Assembly: GCA_003142855.1 (NCBI GenBank)
Contig: PLNW01000006.1
Location: 1-38,480, forward strand
DNA: 38,480 nt
Origin: Myxococcales bacterium
Lineage (GTDB): Bacteria; Myxococcota_A; Polyangia; Fen-1088
Reading direction: 5' to 3'
Part shown: one piece after another, positions 24,108 to 31,308 of the stretch
Layout of the letters: each line of letters begins with the position of its first letter
How positions within the stretch are numbered: position 1 is the stretch's first letter
The notes under the pieces: generated by a model
The model's database searches: none
What the model saw: the letters and a program-made list of their open reading frames with translations, nothing else
What the model was told of the DNA's origin: nothing
Translations under genes and position numbers: made by a program

Positions 24108-24899
24108 ATGAAAGCAACGCAATCGCTCTACAGCATCATCCAGTTCAGGCCTCACGAGGCCCGGGCCGAAGGCGTGAACGTCGGCGTGGTTGTGGTTTGT
24201 CCTGCCAAGAACGCGGTCAAGGCCCTCTTCGCGGCCAACAACCAGGCGGTGAAGAAGCGCTTTGGGTCGGGCGCTCTCGACGATGTTCGTCTTGCCAGTG
24301 CCAAGCGCGCTTTCAGGAATCGGCTTGAGCAGATGGCGCCCGAGGAGACCGCCTTGCGAGGGTTCATCTCCCAGGAGGCGGGTGCGCTGGTACTCCTCGA
24401 ACCTCGTCCCATCGTTGTCGGGGACCTCGATGCGGATCTGGCTAGTTTGTTCAACGAGCTGGTCGGGGAGATGCAGCCCGCACATCGAACGCGGCGGCGG
24501 CCCGCGGCGCCCAACCTGGAGAAGGACTTCAATTCGCTGCTGCTGGCAGGCATTCCCATTGAACGGGATGTCACGGTACCGCTGCCCGGCCTACCCACCG
24601 AGCTACGCTTCCCCTTTGCGTTCAAGAATGGCGTGCGCAGTTTCATCAAGCCGCAGGGATTCGCGCTCGACGAAGAGGAAGCCATCAAAGAGGCCAAGGA
24701 GTTGGGGGCTGACGGGCACCTTCTGGCGAAGCACCCGGAGGGCGACGTGGAGCGCCGGCTCATCGTAGTGGGTGCCATCAGGAATGCCGAACTCGTGCCT
24801 GTGATGAAGACGCTCTTCCACGACTTCGAGGCGCGGCTGTTTGTCGAAAGCGAGATCCCGAGCCTAGTGGACGAGATTCGCGAGAAGGCGCACAAGTAG
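24108..24899 (+). CDS. DUF3037 domain protein, partner of the HipA-like kinase
   Basis: A 263-residue protein. Residues 6-130 match DUF3037: LYSIIQFRPHEARAEGVNVG, VVVVCPAKNAVKALFAANN and a following helical region. Residues 150-263 form a second domain of unknown type (FPFAFKNGVRSFIKPQGFAL, LLAKHPEGDVERRLIVVGAI). GAGGTG lies before the ATG, ten bases after the kinase stop, so the two genes are an operon. A partner or antitoxin-like role is a hypothesis from the pairing only. Confidence 0.8.
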   Translation: MKATQSLYSIIQFRPHEARAEGVNVGVVVVCPAKNAVKALFAANNQAVKKRFGSGALDDVRLASAKRAFRNRLEQMAPEETALRGFISQEAGALVLLEPRPIVVGDLDADLASLFNELVGEMQPAHRTRRRPAAPNLEKDFNSLLLAGIPIERDVTVPLPGLPTELRFPFAFKNGVRSFIKPQGFALDEEEAIKEAKELGADGHLLAKHPEGDVERRLIVVGAIRNAELVPVMKTLFHDFEARLFVESEIPSLVDEIREKAHK

Positions 24900-24962
24900 G
24901 CCGGAGACCAGAGCGGCTAGCTTTTGGCGGCCAAACGGTTCCCACCACCCCCCGAATCGCCC

Positions 24963-25982
24963 TCAGCACTTTCGCGCATCCGCCGCCTTTCCGGCCCATT
25001 CGACCAGCTTCTTTTGCAGCTCTTCCTTGCTGGGCAGGTAGAGCTGGTATTCGCGCGCGTGGATGTTGGGGCGCTTGGGAAACCCGAGATCGACGAAAAA
25101 GTGGTCGTCGTCGAAACTGAAGCGCTTCTGCCGGGCCTCGAACAGGAAGCCCTTGCCCATCTCCAGCAGAAAGCGTTCGATCTGGCTGATGATGGCGCCG
25201 TCATTTGTTGATGGGAACCCTGGGAGGGTTCCCATACCCTCCCACGATGCTCCGCTGCCGGCAAAGCCGGCAGGCTCCGCACGCGTTTCGGATTCGGAAT
25301 AGCGGGCCTGTTCATCCAACCCCAGGAATTCCAGCACCAGCGGCTCTTTGAACAGATCTTTGGGCTGGCTGATGATCTGGCCCTTGCGTGCCAGCCGGCG
25401 GATGCCTTTCTTGTCCCGGCTCAGCGCCAGGCGCTCGTACAGACTGGTGTCGAACTGGCGCTTGAGTTCGCGGACGGTCCAGTCTTGGCTGGCGGCCTCG
25501 ATTTCGTAGAAGCTGCGCTCGTCGGGATTCTTGATGCCGAGGAGGAAGATGTAGTGGGTCCAGCTCAGAGTGAAGGGACGACGCTGGGCGAGGGCAGATC
25601 TTCCAATCGCTGATTGGAGATTCTTCTCGACTCCGGATTTTCCAATCGCTGATTGGAGAATCTTCGCGCGGTCCTGGTAGAGCAGAAAGAAGCTGCGCAT
25701 GTAGGCCAGACTGCTGGTGGAGAATCCCCTGACGTCCGACCTGATGGACACGAAAAGGTCGAGGTCCGTCTGGCCCATCACCGCCGTTCCCTTCATGCAG
25801 GAGCCGGTCGGCCGCACGTCCACCAGGTAGGTGCCAGCCCAGGGCTCGATCACCCGACGGATGTCTAGGGCAACCTGTTGTAGCAGCGGACCACGCGACA
25901 CAATCTCATAGCGGCTGAGTACTGCACGCAGATAGGAGTCCGGGCTGGGGGTGACGAACGGGGAAACAGGAAGACCGAACAT
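24963..25982 (-). CDS. Chimera: nucleotidyltransferase start fused to core-deleted YhcG/DUF1016 nuclease
   Basis: A 339-residue ORF, start ATG 25982 with GCGAGG ahead of it (a GTG at 26024 is in frame). Residues 1-83 are the start of a nucleotidyltransferase: PTGSCMKGTAVMGQTDLDLF with the GS and DxD catalytic pattern. It stops abruptly and the protein becomes DUF1016: RGFSTSSLAYMRSFFLLY, FTLSWTHYIFLLGIKNPDE, YEIEAASQDWTVRELKRQF, LYERLALSRDKKGIRRLA, KEPLVLEFLGLDE. The PD-(D/E)xK part reads FDDDHFFVDL and then jumps to NIHAREYQLYLPSKEELQ, omitting the segment normally carrying the DLKxGK catalytic residues. An extra 25 or so residues at the hairpin insert are also unusual. Probably inactive as a nuclease. 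Confidence 0.75.
   Translation of the reverse strand: MFGLPVSPFVTPSPDSYLRAVLSRYEIVSRGPLLQQVALDIRRVIEPWAGTYLVDVRPTGSCMKGTAVMGQTDLDLFVSIRSDVRGFSTSSLAYMRSFFLLYQDRAKILQSAIGKSGVEKNLQSAIGRSALAQRRPFTLSWTHYIFLLGIKNPDERSFYEIEAASQDWTVRELKRQFDTSLYERLALSRDKKGIRRLARKGQIISQPKDLFKEPLVLEFLGLDEQARYSESETRAEPAGFAGSGASWEGMGTLPGFPSTNDGAIISQIERFLLEMGKGFLFEARQKRFSFDDDHFFVDLGFPKRPNIHAREYQLYLPSKEELQKKLVEWAGKAADARKC
25211..25273. repeat. Double-hairpin palindromic insert inside coding sequence
   Basis: Two perfect inverted repeats lie close together: 11-bp arms at 25211-25221 and 25225-25235 with a 3-base loop, and 8-bp arms at 25255-25262 and 25266-25273 with loop AAA. They fall in a stretch of the YhcG-like ORF with no counterpart in the family as I know it, and are read through in frame. 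The layout resembles REP/BIME or a small MITE-like element. Confidence 0.7.
25602..25659. repeat. Two palindromic 19-bp direct repeats, 39-bp period
   Basis: TCCAATCGCTGATTGGAGA occurs at 25602-25620 and 25641-25659. Each copy contains 7-bp inverted arms (TCCAATC/GATTGGA). Within the YhcG-like frame they encode LQSAIGKS and LQSAIGRS, a 13-residue period. YhcG proteins often carry variable repeats at this spot, so expansion by slippage is likely. Confidence 0.8.
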
Positions 25983-25986
25983 ACGA

Positions 25987-26014
25987 TTGCCTCGCCGAGT
26001 CCTAAAGTTATCAT
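25987..26014 (+). promoter_or_regulatory. Likely sigma-70 promoter of the Xre-ImmA/IrrE operon
   Basis: TTGCCT (25987-25992) and TATCAT (26009-26014) are separated by 16 bases and match 4/6 and 5/6 of the consensus. The predicted start lies near 26021, so the first ATG (26027) would be almost leaderless and the second (26051) would have a leader of about 30 bases. Confidence 0.45.
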
Positions 26015-26048
26015 TAGAATACACTCATGCAACATGATAAGTTAGTGT
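26008..26048. promoter_or_regulatory. Nested inverted repeats, candidate operator for the Xre protein
   Basis: TTATCAT (26008-26014) pairs with ATGATAA (26034-26040), and ACACT (26021-26025) with AGTGT (26044-26048). The repeats overlap the -10 box and both candidate starts, between two divergent genes, where an autorepressor would be expected to bind. Confidence 0.4.
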
Positions 26049-26050
26049 TC

Positions 26051-27187
26051 ATGGACAATGCCACCCTTGCCCACAACCTGCGTCGCCTCCGCGACGAGAA
26101 GGGCCTGAGCCAGGCCCAGGTCGCCGAACGGACGGGGATTTCGCGCGTTGCGTATAGGAACATCGAGACTGGCATGGCTGCCCCACGGACCGGCACACTG
26201 ACCAGCCTGGCGGCGGCCCTGGGCGTGAAGATCCCCGACCTGATGGTCGAGGTCCATCCGTTGCAGGCGGTGCGCTTCCGCCAGAAGAAGATGACCAGCC
26301 GAGAGCAGCTTCTGGTGCGCGTATCGCGCTGGTTGGAAGGGTACGCCGAGTTGGAAGGACTGCTGGGCGAGAAGAAGGCGTTCGCCTTCGCCAAGGCCAG
26401 AGTTACCGGCGCGGCTCAGGGTGTTGAACATGCCATGAAGCTGGCCGAGGGAGCCCGGCACTCCGTTGGACTGTCCCCCGAAGACTCCATACGCGACGTC
26501 TGCGAGTTGCTGGAAGACAATGGCGTGAAGGTCTATCCACTCAGCCTGGCTTCCGAGGGGTTCTTCGGCCTGTCGGTCGCAGCGGCGGACGGCGGCCCGG
26601 CCGTCGTGGTCAACGTCTGGGAGAGGATCTCGGTCGAGCGCTGGATCTTCACCGCAGCCCACGAACTGGGGCACCTGCTGCTCCATCTCGACGCCTATCG
26701 CGTCGACGATAGCACTGAGGACAAGGCCGAGGAGAAGGAGGCCGACGTCTTCGCCGCCTACTTCCTGATGCCTGCCGGCGTGTTCGCACACGCATGGCAG
26801 GAAACCCGAGGACTGTCGTTCTTGGAACGGGTTCTCAAGGTCAAGCGCCTGTTCCGGGTCAGCTACCGGACCGTGCTCCACCGCGTACAGGACACCACCA
26901 GCATCGGCAAGTCGGTGTGGGGGCGCTTCCAGGCCGAGTACCGGGATCGGTACGGCCGCACCCTGGCCGTCACCGAGGAGCCGCAGGGCCTGAAGTCTGC
27001 GATGGCCGAGGCTCACAGTGCGCACGAGCCCGACCGGCTGACCCCGCACGAGTTCAACGGTGACCGGCTGAGGCTCCTGGTCCGAGAGGCCATCGAGAAG
27101 GAGCTGATCACCATCGGCCGAGGCGCCGAGATCCTGGGCATGGACCTGCTGGAAATGCGCAAGCTGGTGGCATCCTGGGTCGAGTAG
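26051..27187 (+). CDS. Xre-family regulator fused to ImmA/IrrE (DUF955) metallopeptidase
   Basis: From ATG 26051 the protein has 378 residues; ATG 26027 would add eight. Residues 4-60 are an HTH_XRE (LAHNLRRLRDEKGLSQAQVA, GISRVAYRNIETG). The centre carries the metallopeptidase motif FTAAHELGHLLLH with a downstream Glu in EEKEADVFAAYFLMPAG, the zinc site of ImmA/IrrE peptidases. These proteins repress their own operon and cleave a partner regulator on stress. I chose 26051 since the HTH starts there. It is followed after three bases by a PIN gene, a toxin-antitoxin-like arrangement. Confidence 0.9.
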   Translation: MDNATLAHNLRRLRDEKGLSQAQVAERTGISRVAYRNIETGMAAPRTGTLTSLAAALGVKIPDLMVEVHPLQAVRFRQKKMTSREQLLVRVSRWLEGYAELEGLLGEKKAFAFAKARVTGAAQGVEHAMKLAEGARHSVGLSPEDSIRDVCELLEDNGVKVYPLSLASEGFFGLSVAAADGGPAVVVNVWERISVERWIFTAAHELGHLLLHLDAYRVDDSTEDKAEEKEADVFAAYFLMPAGVFAHAWQETRGLSFLERVLKVKRLFRVSYRTVLHRVQDTTSIGKSVWGRFQAEYRDRYGRTLAVTEEPQGLKSAMAEAHSAHEPDRLTPHEFNGDRLRLLVREAIEKELITIGRGAEILGMDLLEMRKLVASWVE

Positions 27188-27190
27188 CCA

Positions 27191-27715
27191 ATGGCTGCGC
27201 TGCCCCCTGGCTTCCTGATCCTCGACGCCAACGTCCTCATCGACTACTGCGCCACGGAACGGAGCATCTTGACGTTGATCTCGCGCCACGTGGGGCAGAT
27301 CCACGTTCCGGTCGAACTGCTTGAGGAGGTCAAGGCGCTGGATGAGAGCGAATGCGACCGTCTGGGCCTGCACGTGTTCGAGCCCGAGCTGGAGCAACTC
27401 ACAGCGGCCGGAAAACGTCGCCCCGGCCTGTCGTACTACGACCACTTGTGCCTGCTGGTGGCGAAGCTGGGCGGCTGGACCTGCGTGACCAACGACGGGA
27501 AGCTGCGGCGGGAGTGCGCGGCTGAGAAGGTGCCCGTACTTTGGGGGCTGGAGCCGATGATCGCGCTGGTCGGCGCGGGGCACCTGACGGTGGCCGAGGC
27601 CAAGAAGGTGGCGCTGGCGATCCAGAGGGAGAATCCGCTCTACATCACGGCGACGGTCATCAAGAAGTTCGTGCAGAGGATCGAGGCGGCGGGGCGGGTG
27701 AGAGGGCGAAAATGA
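27191..27715 (+). CDS. PIN-domain protein, putative RNase
   Basis: A 174-residue protein. FLILDANVLIDYC holds the first acidic residue of a PIN nuclease, ELLEEVKALDESE the second, and LSYYDHLCLLVAKLGGWTCV with TNDGKL the remaining Asp residues (YYDH and TNDGKL). All four acidic positions therefore appear present. A Lys-rich helical tail (AKKVALAIQRENPLYI) follows. PIN proteins are metal-dependent RNases and common toxins. It starts three bases after the Xre-peptidase stop and overlaps the next gene by ATGA, so all three are probably one transcript. Confidence 0.85.
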   Translation: MAALPPGFLILDANVLIDYCATERSILTLISRHVGQIHVPVELLEEVKALDESECDRLGLHVFEPELEQLTAAGKRRPGLSYYDHLCLLVAKLGGWTCVTNDGKLRRECAAEKVPVLWGLEPMIALVGAGHLTVAEAKKVALAIQRENPLYITATVIKKFVQRIEAAGRVRGRK

Positions 27716-28344
27716 GCGACCTCAACGACATTTTGTCATGGCCCCATCCTTCGAGATTGTACGAATTCGACGAGATCCCGATGGAAAGGGATCTTGTCAT
27801 GGTGGGAGCTGGGCAACTGGAGGATCTTCGTCGGGAATGGGCACGATATCTATCCGAGCTTGGCCAAGGAGAGCCTCGTTCCCCCGACGAGAAGATCGAC
27901 GGACGCTGGTGCGCGATCGAGGGGCGCACGAAGGATTCCTTCGATCTGAACGTATGCATCACCGTGACGACTCGCTACCACGGCGCTGTGAAGAAGCTCC
28001 CGAGGTCAAAATTCGTCCTTTGCATCGATTTCTGGAATCATGCAAAGAGCCCGTATCTGGTTGTGGACCAGTCCTGGTTCGATGAGATCGGGCGCGAGAC
28101 GTTCTCGTTGTATGCGCTCGTCGACGCCGTCGGCATGCGTTCCCTTCTGGATCGCCAAGGCCGAATCACAGCCGGACATCCGCCCAGACAGCTCTACGTT
28201 TCGGCTACCGTCTTCTGGAGTCTTCGTTTCGGCCCGCTCGATGCGAAGGACCGCCTGTCGGAAAGCCTTGTCCCGTTTGCCTCCGAGCTGACGACGCCCG
28301 ACGGCCGCTCATACCGTCGCCGCCGCGACCGCGTAACAGCGTAG
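27712..28344 (+). CDS. Unknown third gene of the Xre-PIN operon
   Basis: A 210-residue soluble protein whose ATG overlaps the PIN stop (ATGA). I do not recognise the family. Visible segments include MSDLNDILSWPHPSRLYEFD, DLNVCITVTTRYHGAVKKLP, KFVLCIDFWNHAKSPYLVV and QLYVSATVFWSLRFGPLDAK. It is mixed alpha/beta with no signal peptide or membrane helix, and the tail is Arg-rich (GRSYRRRRDRVTA). The coupling suggests it acts with the PIN/Xre-peptidase pair, but it could be a passenger gene. Confidence 0.7.
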   Translation: MSDLNDILSWPHPSRLYEFDEIPMERDLVMVGAGQLEDLRREWARYLSELGQGEPRSPDEKIDGRWCAIEGRTKDSFDLNVCITVTTRYHGAVKKLPRSKFVLCIDFWNHAKSPYLVVDQSWFDEIGRETFSLYALVDAVGMRSLLDRQGRITAGHPPRQLYVSATVFWSLRFGPLDAKDRLSESLVPFASELTTPDGRSYRRRRDRVTA

Positions 28345-28439
28345 CCACAGCTCAGCACGTAATCACTTCAGACCACAGGACGGGTCTCAAAAAGAAAGCG
28401 CAACCCTTCCCATGGGGGCAACCGCCCGCGAAGTCCCGC

Positions 28440-28556
28440 TCAAAGACCATGTCCACTCGTCGCAACACCGCGCCCCCGCCGGTCGCGGATGAGCTCCAGC
28501 CCAAGGAGAAGGCAGCCGAGCGAGAGCACGATGATTCCCCCGATCGCAACCATCAT
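28440..28556 (-). CDS. Possible 38-residue single-helix membrane peptide
   Basis: From ATG 28556, with GGTAGG six bases upstream, a short frame reads MMVAIGGIIVLSLGCLLLGL followed by a basic tail (ELIRDRRGRG) and a TGA at 28440. One membrane helix with a positive C-terminal end is a plausible small membrane protein, but there is no family evidence. Nothing else is apparent in the 28345-28708 interval. Confidence 0.3.
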   Translation of the reverse strand: MMVAIGGIIVLSLGCLLLGLELIRDRRGRGVATSGHGL

Positions 28557-28708
28557 CGAATGCCTACCGAAACATGACGGGGATGTCATCGTGCGCCACT
28601 ATACAGAGGTCGATTTGGCGGCGTTCGGGCGCTGAGAAACGGCTCGGGTGGACGTCCAGTCTTGGGAGAATAGGAGTAGAAAGGTTGTCCTCACCACGGG
28701 AGATTCTC

Positions 28709-29770
28709 ATGAGGCTGCTTCCATCGATTCTTGCAATGCTGCTTGCCAGCGCCGTTCCGGCCGGTGAAGCGGTAGCGGCGCAGGGCAAGAAAGCGGGGCA
28801 CGAGCCGGCCACGCCCTACCGCGTGTTGCAGAAGATCCCGATACCGGGAGACGGCGGCTACGACTACCTCTACTTGGATGAACCGGCCCAGCGGCTGTAC
28901 GTCTCGCACGGCACCGAAGTGGCGGTGCTCGATGCGACTTCGGGTGCGATTGTCGGTGTAATCGCGGGCCTGGCCGGCGTGCACGGCATCAGCGTGGTGC
29001 CTGAGATCGGCAAGGGGTTTATCACCAACGGGAAGTCGGGGATGATCACGGTCTTCGATCCCAAGACGCTCAAGTTCACGGGCGAGATCAGGAGCACCGG
29101 CAAGAACCCAGATGCTCTCATCTATGACTCGGCATCGCGCCGGCTGTTCGTGTTCAACCACAGTAGCGGCCAGGTCACGGTGATCGATCCAGCGACGACT
29201 GTGGTGACCGCCACCCTCGACGTCGGGGGCGCCCTGGAGTTTGGGCGTGCCGACGGCCAGGGGAGTGTGTGGGTCAACGTGGAGGACAAGAACGAAATCG
29301 TGCGCATCGACGCAAAGAAGCTGGCGATCACCGGGCGTTTTCCCCTGGCGCCGTGCCAAGAGCCGACCGGCCTGGCTCTGGACGCCAAGCACGGCCGGTT
29401 GTTCGTCGGCTGCGGCAATAGCATGATGGCGGTGGTCAACGCCGGTTCCGGCAAGGTCATCACCACACTTCCCATTGGTCCAGGCGTCGACGGAGCTGAT
29501 TTCGATGCCACGACTGGGGACGTGTTCAATGCGTGCGGCAAGGACGGCACCCTGTCCGTGATCCACCAGGATGCGGCGGACAAGTACCATGTCCTGCAGA
29601 ATCTCAGCACCCAGCTTCGTGCGCGAACCCTGGCGGTAGACACCGCATCTCACCGGGTGTTTCTCTCGGCAGCGCAGTTTGGTGACAAGCCAGCGCCGTC
29701 GGCGGCCGATCCCAACCCGAGGGCGCCCACGTTGCCCGGCACGTTCGTTGTGTTGGTTGTGGGCAAGTAG
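28709..29770 (+). CDS. Exported YncE-like YVTN beta-propeller protein
   Basis: The ATG at 28709, after GGGAG, gives 353 residues with a signal peptide (MRLLPSILAMLLASAVPAGE, cleavage near AVA-AQ). The rest is a seven-bladed propeller built of repeated blades: LYVSHGTEVAVLDATSGAIV, GFITNGKSGMITVFDPKTL, RLFVFNHSSGQVTVIDPATT, GRLFVGCGNSMMAVVNAGSG and GDVFNACGKDGTLSVIHQD. YncE-type proteins are periplasmic and may bind DNA or peptides; no enzymatic residues are evident. It precedes an outer-membrane-type gene by 26 bases. Confidence 0.85.
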   Translation: MRLLPSILAMLLASAVPAGEAVAAQGKKAGHEPATPYRVLQKIPIPGDGGYDYLYLDEPAQRLYVSHGTEVAVLDATSGAIVGVIAGLAGVHGISVVPEIGKGFITNGKSGMITVFDPKTLKFTGEIRSTGKNPDALIYDSASRRLFVFNHSSGQVTVIDPATTVVTATLDVGGALEFGRADGQGSVWVNVEDKNEIVRIDAKKLAITGRFPLAPCQEPTGLALDAKHGRLFVGCGNSMMAVVNAGSGKVITTLPIGPGVDGADFDATTGDVFNACGKDGTLSVIHQDAADKYHVLQNLSTQLRARTLAVDTASHRVFLSAAQFGDKPAPSAADPNPRAPTLPGTFVVLVVGK

Positions 29771-29796
29771 GGGACGGTTGTGATCGACGCACAAGA

Positions 29797-30642
29797 GTGA
29801 AAGACGCGGCCACCTTGCTTGACGCACGCCCGGGCCATCGGCCACGACGCAGCCGCGTCGTTTTCGCCCGCTGCATAGGGGCTGTCGCGTTTCTCGGGCT
29901 GGCACCGATGGCGTGGGCCTACCGCCCGTTTGATGGCACCGACGCAGCCGTTGCCGAGACCGGGGAGATGGAGATCGAGTTCGGCCCGGCAGGCTACCTG
30001 CGCACTGGGAGCCAGTCCTGGTTGGTGGCACCCGCAGCCATCGCGAACCTCGGGGTCGCCAGCGGGTGGGAGCTGGTGCTCGAAGGCAAGCAGCTCTGGC
30101 GCCTAGGATCGGCCACCCCGTCGCCCCCGACTGACAGCTCGCGCTTTGTCATCACAGACAGCGCTTTCTCGGTCAAGTACGTCCTGGTCGACGGCATCCT
30201 GCAGGGTCGTGATCGTCCGGGGCTGGCTTGCGAGGTGGGCGCCTTGCTTCCGGCGCTGCACGAGGAGGGCGGATTTGGGGCCGCAGCGGCGCTGATCTTG
30301 TCCTCCGGCTTGGGGCCGGTGGTGAGTCACCTCAATTTGCAGGCCATCTTTTCGCGCACGCACGAGCCTGGAGGGTTTCTTGGTCTCATCGTCGAGGGTC
30401 CGCAGCGTTGGCCGGTGAGGCCAGTGCTGGAACTGGCTGGCGAGCTTGAGCGTGGTGGTACCGGAACCCTCTCGGCTTTGGCTGGTTTCATCTGGACTGT
30501 GTCGCCCAGCCTGGCCCTCGACGGCGCGATCCGGGTCGGACGCCAGGACGAGGCGTTGGAAGGACACACCAGCTTGGTCGAGTTGCGCGTGGGGTTGACC
30601 TGGAGTTTTCCCGTGTTCCAGCATCATGCGACGGAGCCATGA
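29797..30642 (+). CDS. Exported outer-membrane beta-barrel-like protein
   Basis: A 281-residue protein from a GTG start with a weak ribosome-binding site. A twin-Arg-containing N-region (RPRRSRVVFA) and hydrophobic core end at AWA-YRPFDG, a likely cleavage site. The mature protein alternates polar and hydrophobic strands (GWELVLEGKQLWRLG, AFSVKYVLVDGIL, LVELRVGLTWSFPVF) and ends in an aromatic strand near the C-terminus, like MetA-pathway or generic outer-membrane barrels. The opening DGTDAAVAETGEMEIEFGP is typical of that group. The specific family is uncertain. Probably co-transcribed with the propeller gene. Confidence 0.65.
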   Translation: MKDAATLLDARPGHRPRRSRVVFARCIGAVAFLGLAPMAWAYRPFDGTDAAVAETGEMEIEFGPAGYLRTGSQSWLVAPAAIANLGVASGWELVLEGKQLWRLGSATPSPPTDSSRFVITDSAFSVKYVLVDGILQGRDRPGLACEVGALLPALHEEGGFGAAAALILSSGLGPVVSHLNLQAIFSRTHEPGGFLGLIVEGPQRWPVRPVLELAGELERGGTGTLSALAGFIWTVSPSLALDGAIRVGRQDEALEGHTSLVELRVGLTWSFPVFQHHATEP

Positions 30643-30667
30643 TCTGGTCTGGCCTTGCGTCCACTGA

Positions 30668-30871
30668 CTACGAGCCCACCAGCGGGTACGACGTGCTGGG
30701 GGCCGCGAGCTGTTCTGGAGCGAGTTGCACTGTCGCCGAGCTGCCGTCGGTGTAGTGCACCGTGATCTGAAGCAGAGCGACGCCAGACTGCAACACCTCA
30801 GCCGGTACCTCGTACGCGTTTTCCGGATCGTCGGCATAGGGGAACGATCCCTGGACTGTCTGCGCGGTCAA
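30668..30871 (-). CDS. Possible 67-residue protein coupled to the Cys-rich gene
   Basis: A frame from a TTG that overlaps the upstream TGA, with AAAGG just before it, reads TVQGSFPYADDPENAYEVPA and ITVHYTDGSSATVQLAPEQL to a TAG. The composition looks coding and beta-rich, but no family is recognised and the start codon is weak. An in-frame ATG at 30919 would overlap the upstream gene. Confidence 0.4.
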   Translation of the reverse strand: MTAQTVQGSFPYADDPENAYEVPAEVLQSGVALLQITVHYTDGSSATVQLAPEQLAAPSTSYPLVGS

Positions 30872-31128
30872 CCGCCTTTGTGCTCGTGCTTCTTCATCTC
30901 CTCGCGCGCCTGCTTGCACCCCTCGGAAAGCTCATTTTCGTGGTCATGCATGCACTTTCGCATGGCCTCGTGGTCGCCGCCTTTGACGTCCTTGCAGAAC
31001 TTCTCCCTGTCGGCCTTGCATGCCTCGTGCATCCGGCCCTGGTGTTGTCCTTCCTCAGCGCGCACAACGCTTGCGCCAAGAGCCAGAGTCCATATCATCA
31101 TAGTGATCCAGACGAGTCGACGTGCCAT
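30868..31128 (-). CDS. Exported Cys-rich small protein, GLG1-repeat-like
   Basis: An 86-residue protein with a strong AAGGAGG seven bases upstream of its ATG. The signal peptide is MARRLVWITMMIWTLALGAS (cleavage near VRA-EE). The mature part has four Cys in one helical repeat: HEACKADREKFCKDVKGGDH and KCMHDHENELSEGCKQAREE, the spacing of Cys-rich GLG1/FGFR repeats, then a Lys/His-rich tail (KKHEHKGG) that might bind metal. It lies in the periplasm; function unknown. A perfect inverted repeat lies 16 bases upstream. Confidence 0.8.
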   Translation of the reverse strand: MARRLVWITMMIWTLALGASVVRAEEGQHQGRMHEACKADREKFCKDVKGGDHEAMRKCMHDHENELSEGCKQAREEMKKHEHKGG

Positions 31129-31143
31129 GGTGCCTCCTTGCCA

Positions 31144-31165
31144 GCGGATCCTGACGTGGATCCGC
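31144..31165. repeat. Perfect 8-bp inverted repeat upstream of the Cys-rich gene
   Basis: GCGGATCC and GGATCCGC are separated by TGACGT, immediately upstream of the strong ribosome-binding site of the gene at 30868-31128. It may be an operator or a leader hairpin. Confidence 0.5.
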
Positions 31166-31254
31166 AATTGCACGCGAAGGCTAGCGCCAACCACGGCCGT
31201 GTAAAGGCGTTTGACGTCGAGCCCTGCGACAGCATCGAGAACGTCAAGGGAAGA

Positions 31255-31308
31255 TTCAGGATAGGGAGGGGACTGGAGCTGGGCCGCGTCCGTTCTTCCT
31301 ATCCTGAA
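31255..31308 (-). terminator. Possible stem-loop at the end of the MarC-family gene
   Basis: TTCAGGATAGG (31255-31265) and CCTATCCTGAA (31298-31308) are perfect 11-bp inverted arms with a 32-base loop. The second arm contains the stop codon of the MarC-family gene. There is no T-run, so this may be a processing signal or chance rather than a terminator. Confidence 0.35.

Noticed and set aside
26042..27583. Minus-strand frame of 513 codons
   Set aside because: Antisense to the Xre-ImmA/IrrE and PIN genes, which have clear motifs.
28691..30031. Minus-strand frame of 446 codons
   Set aside because: Antisense to the YncE-like propeller gene; no domain or signal.
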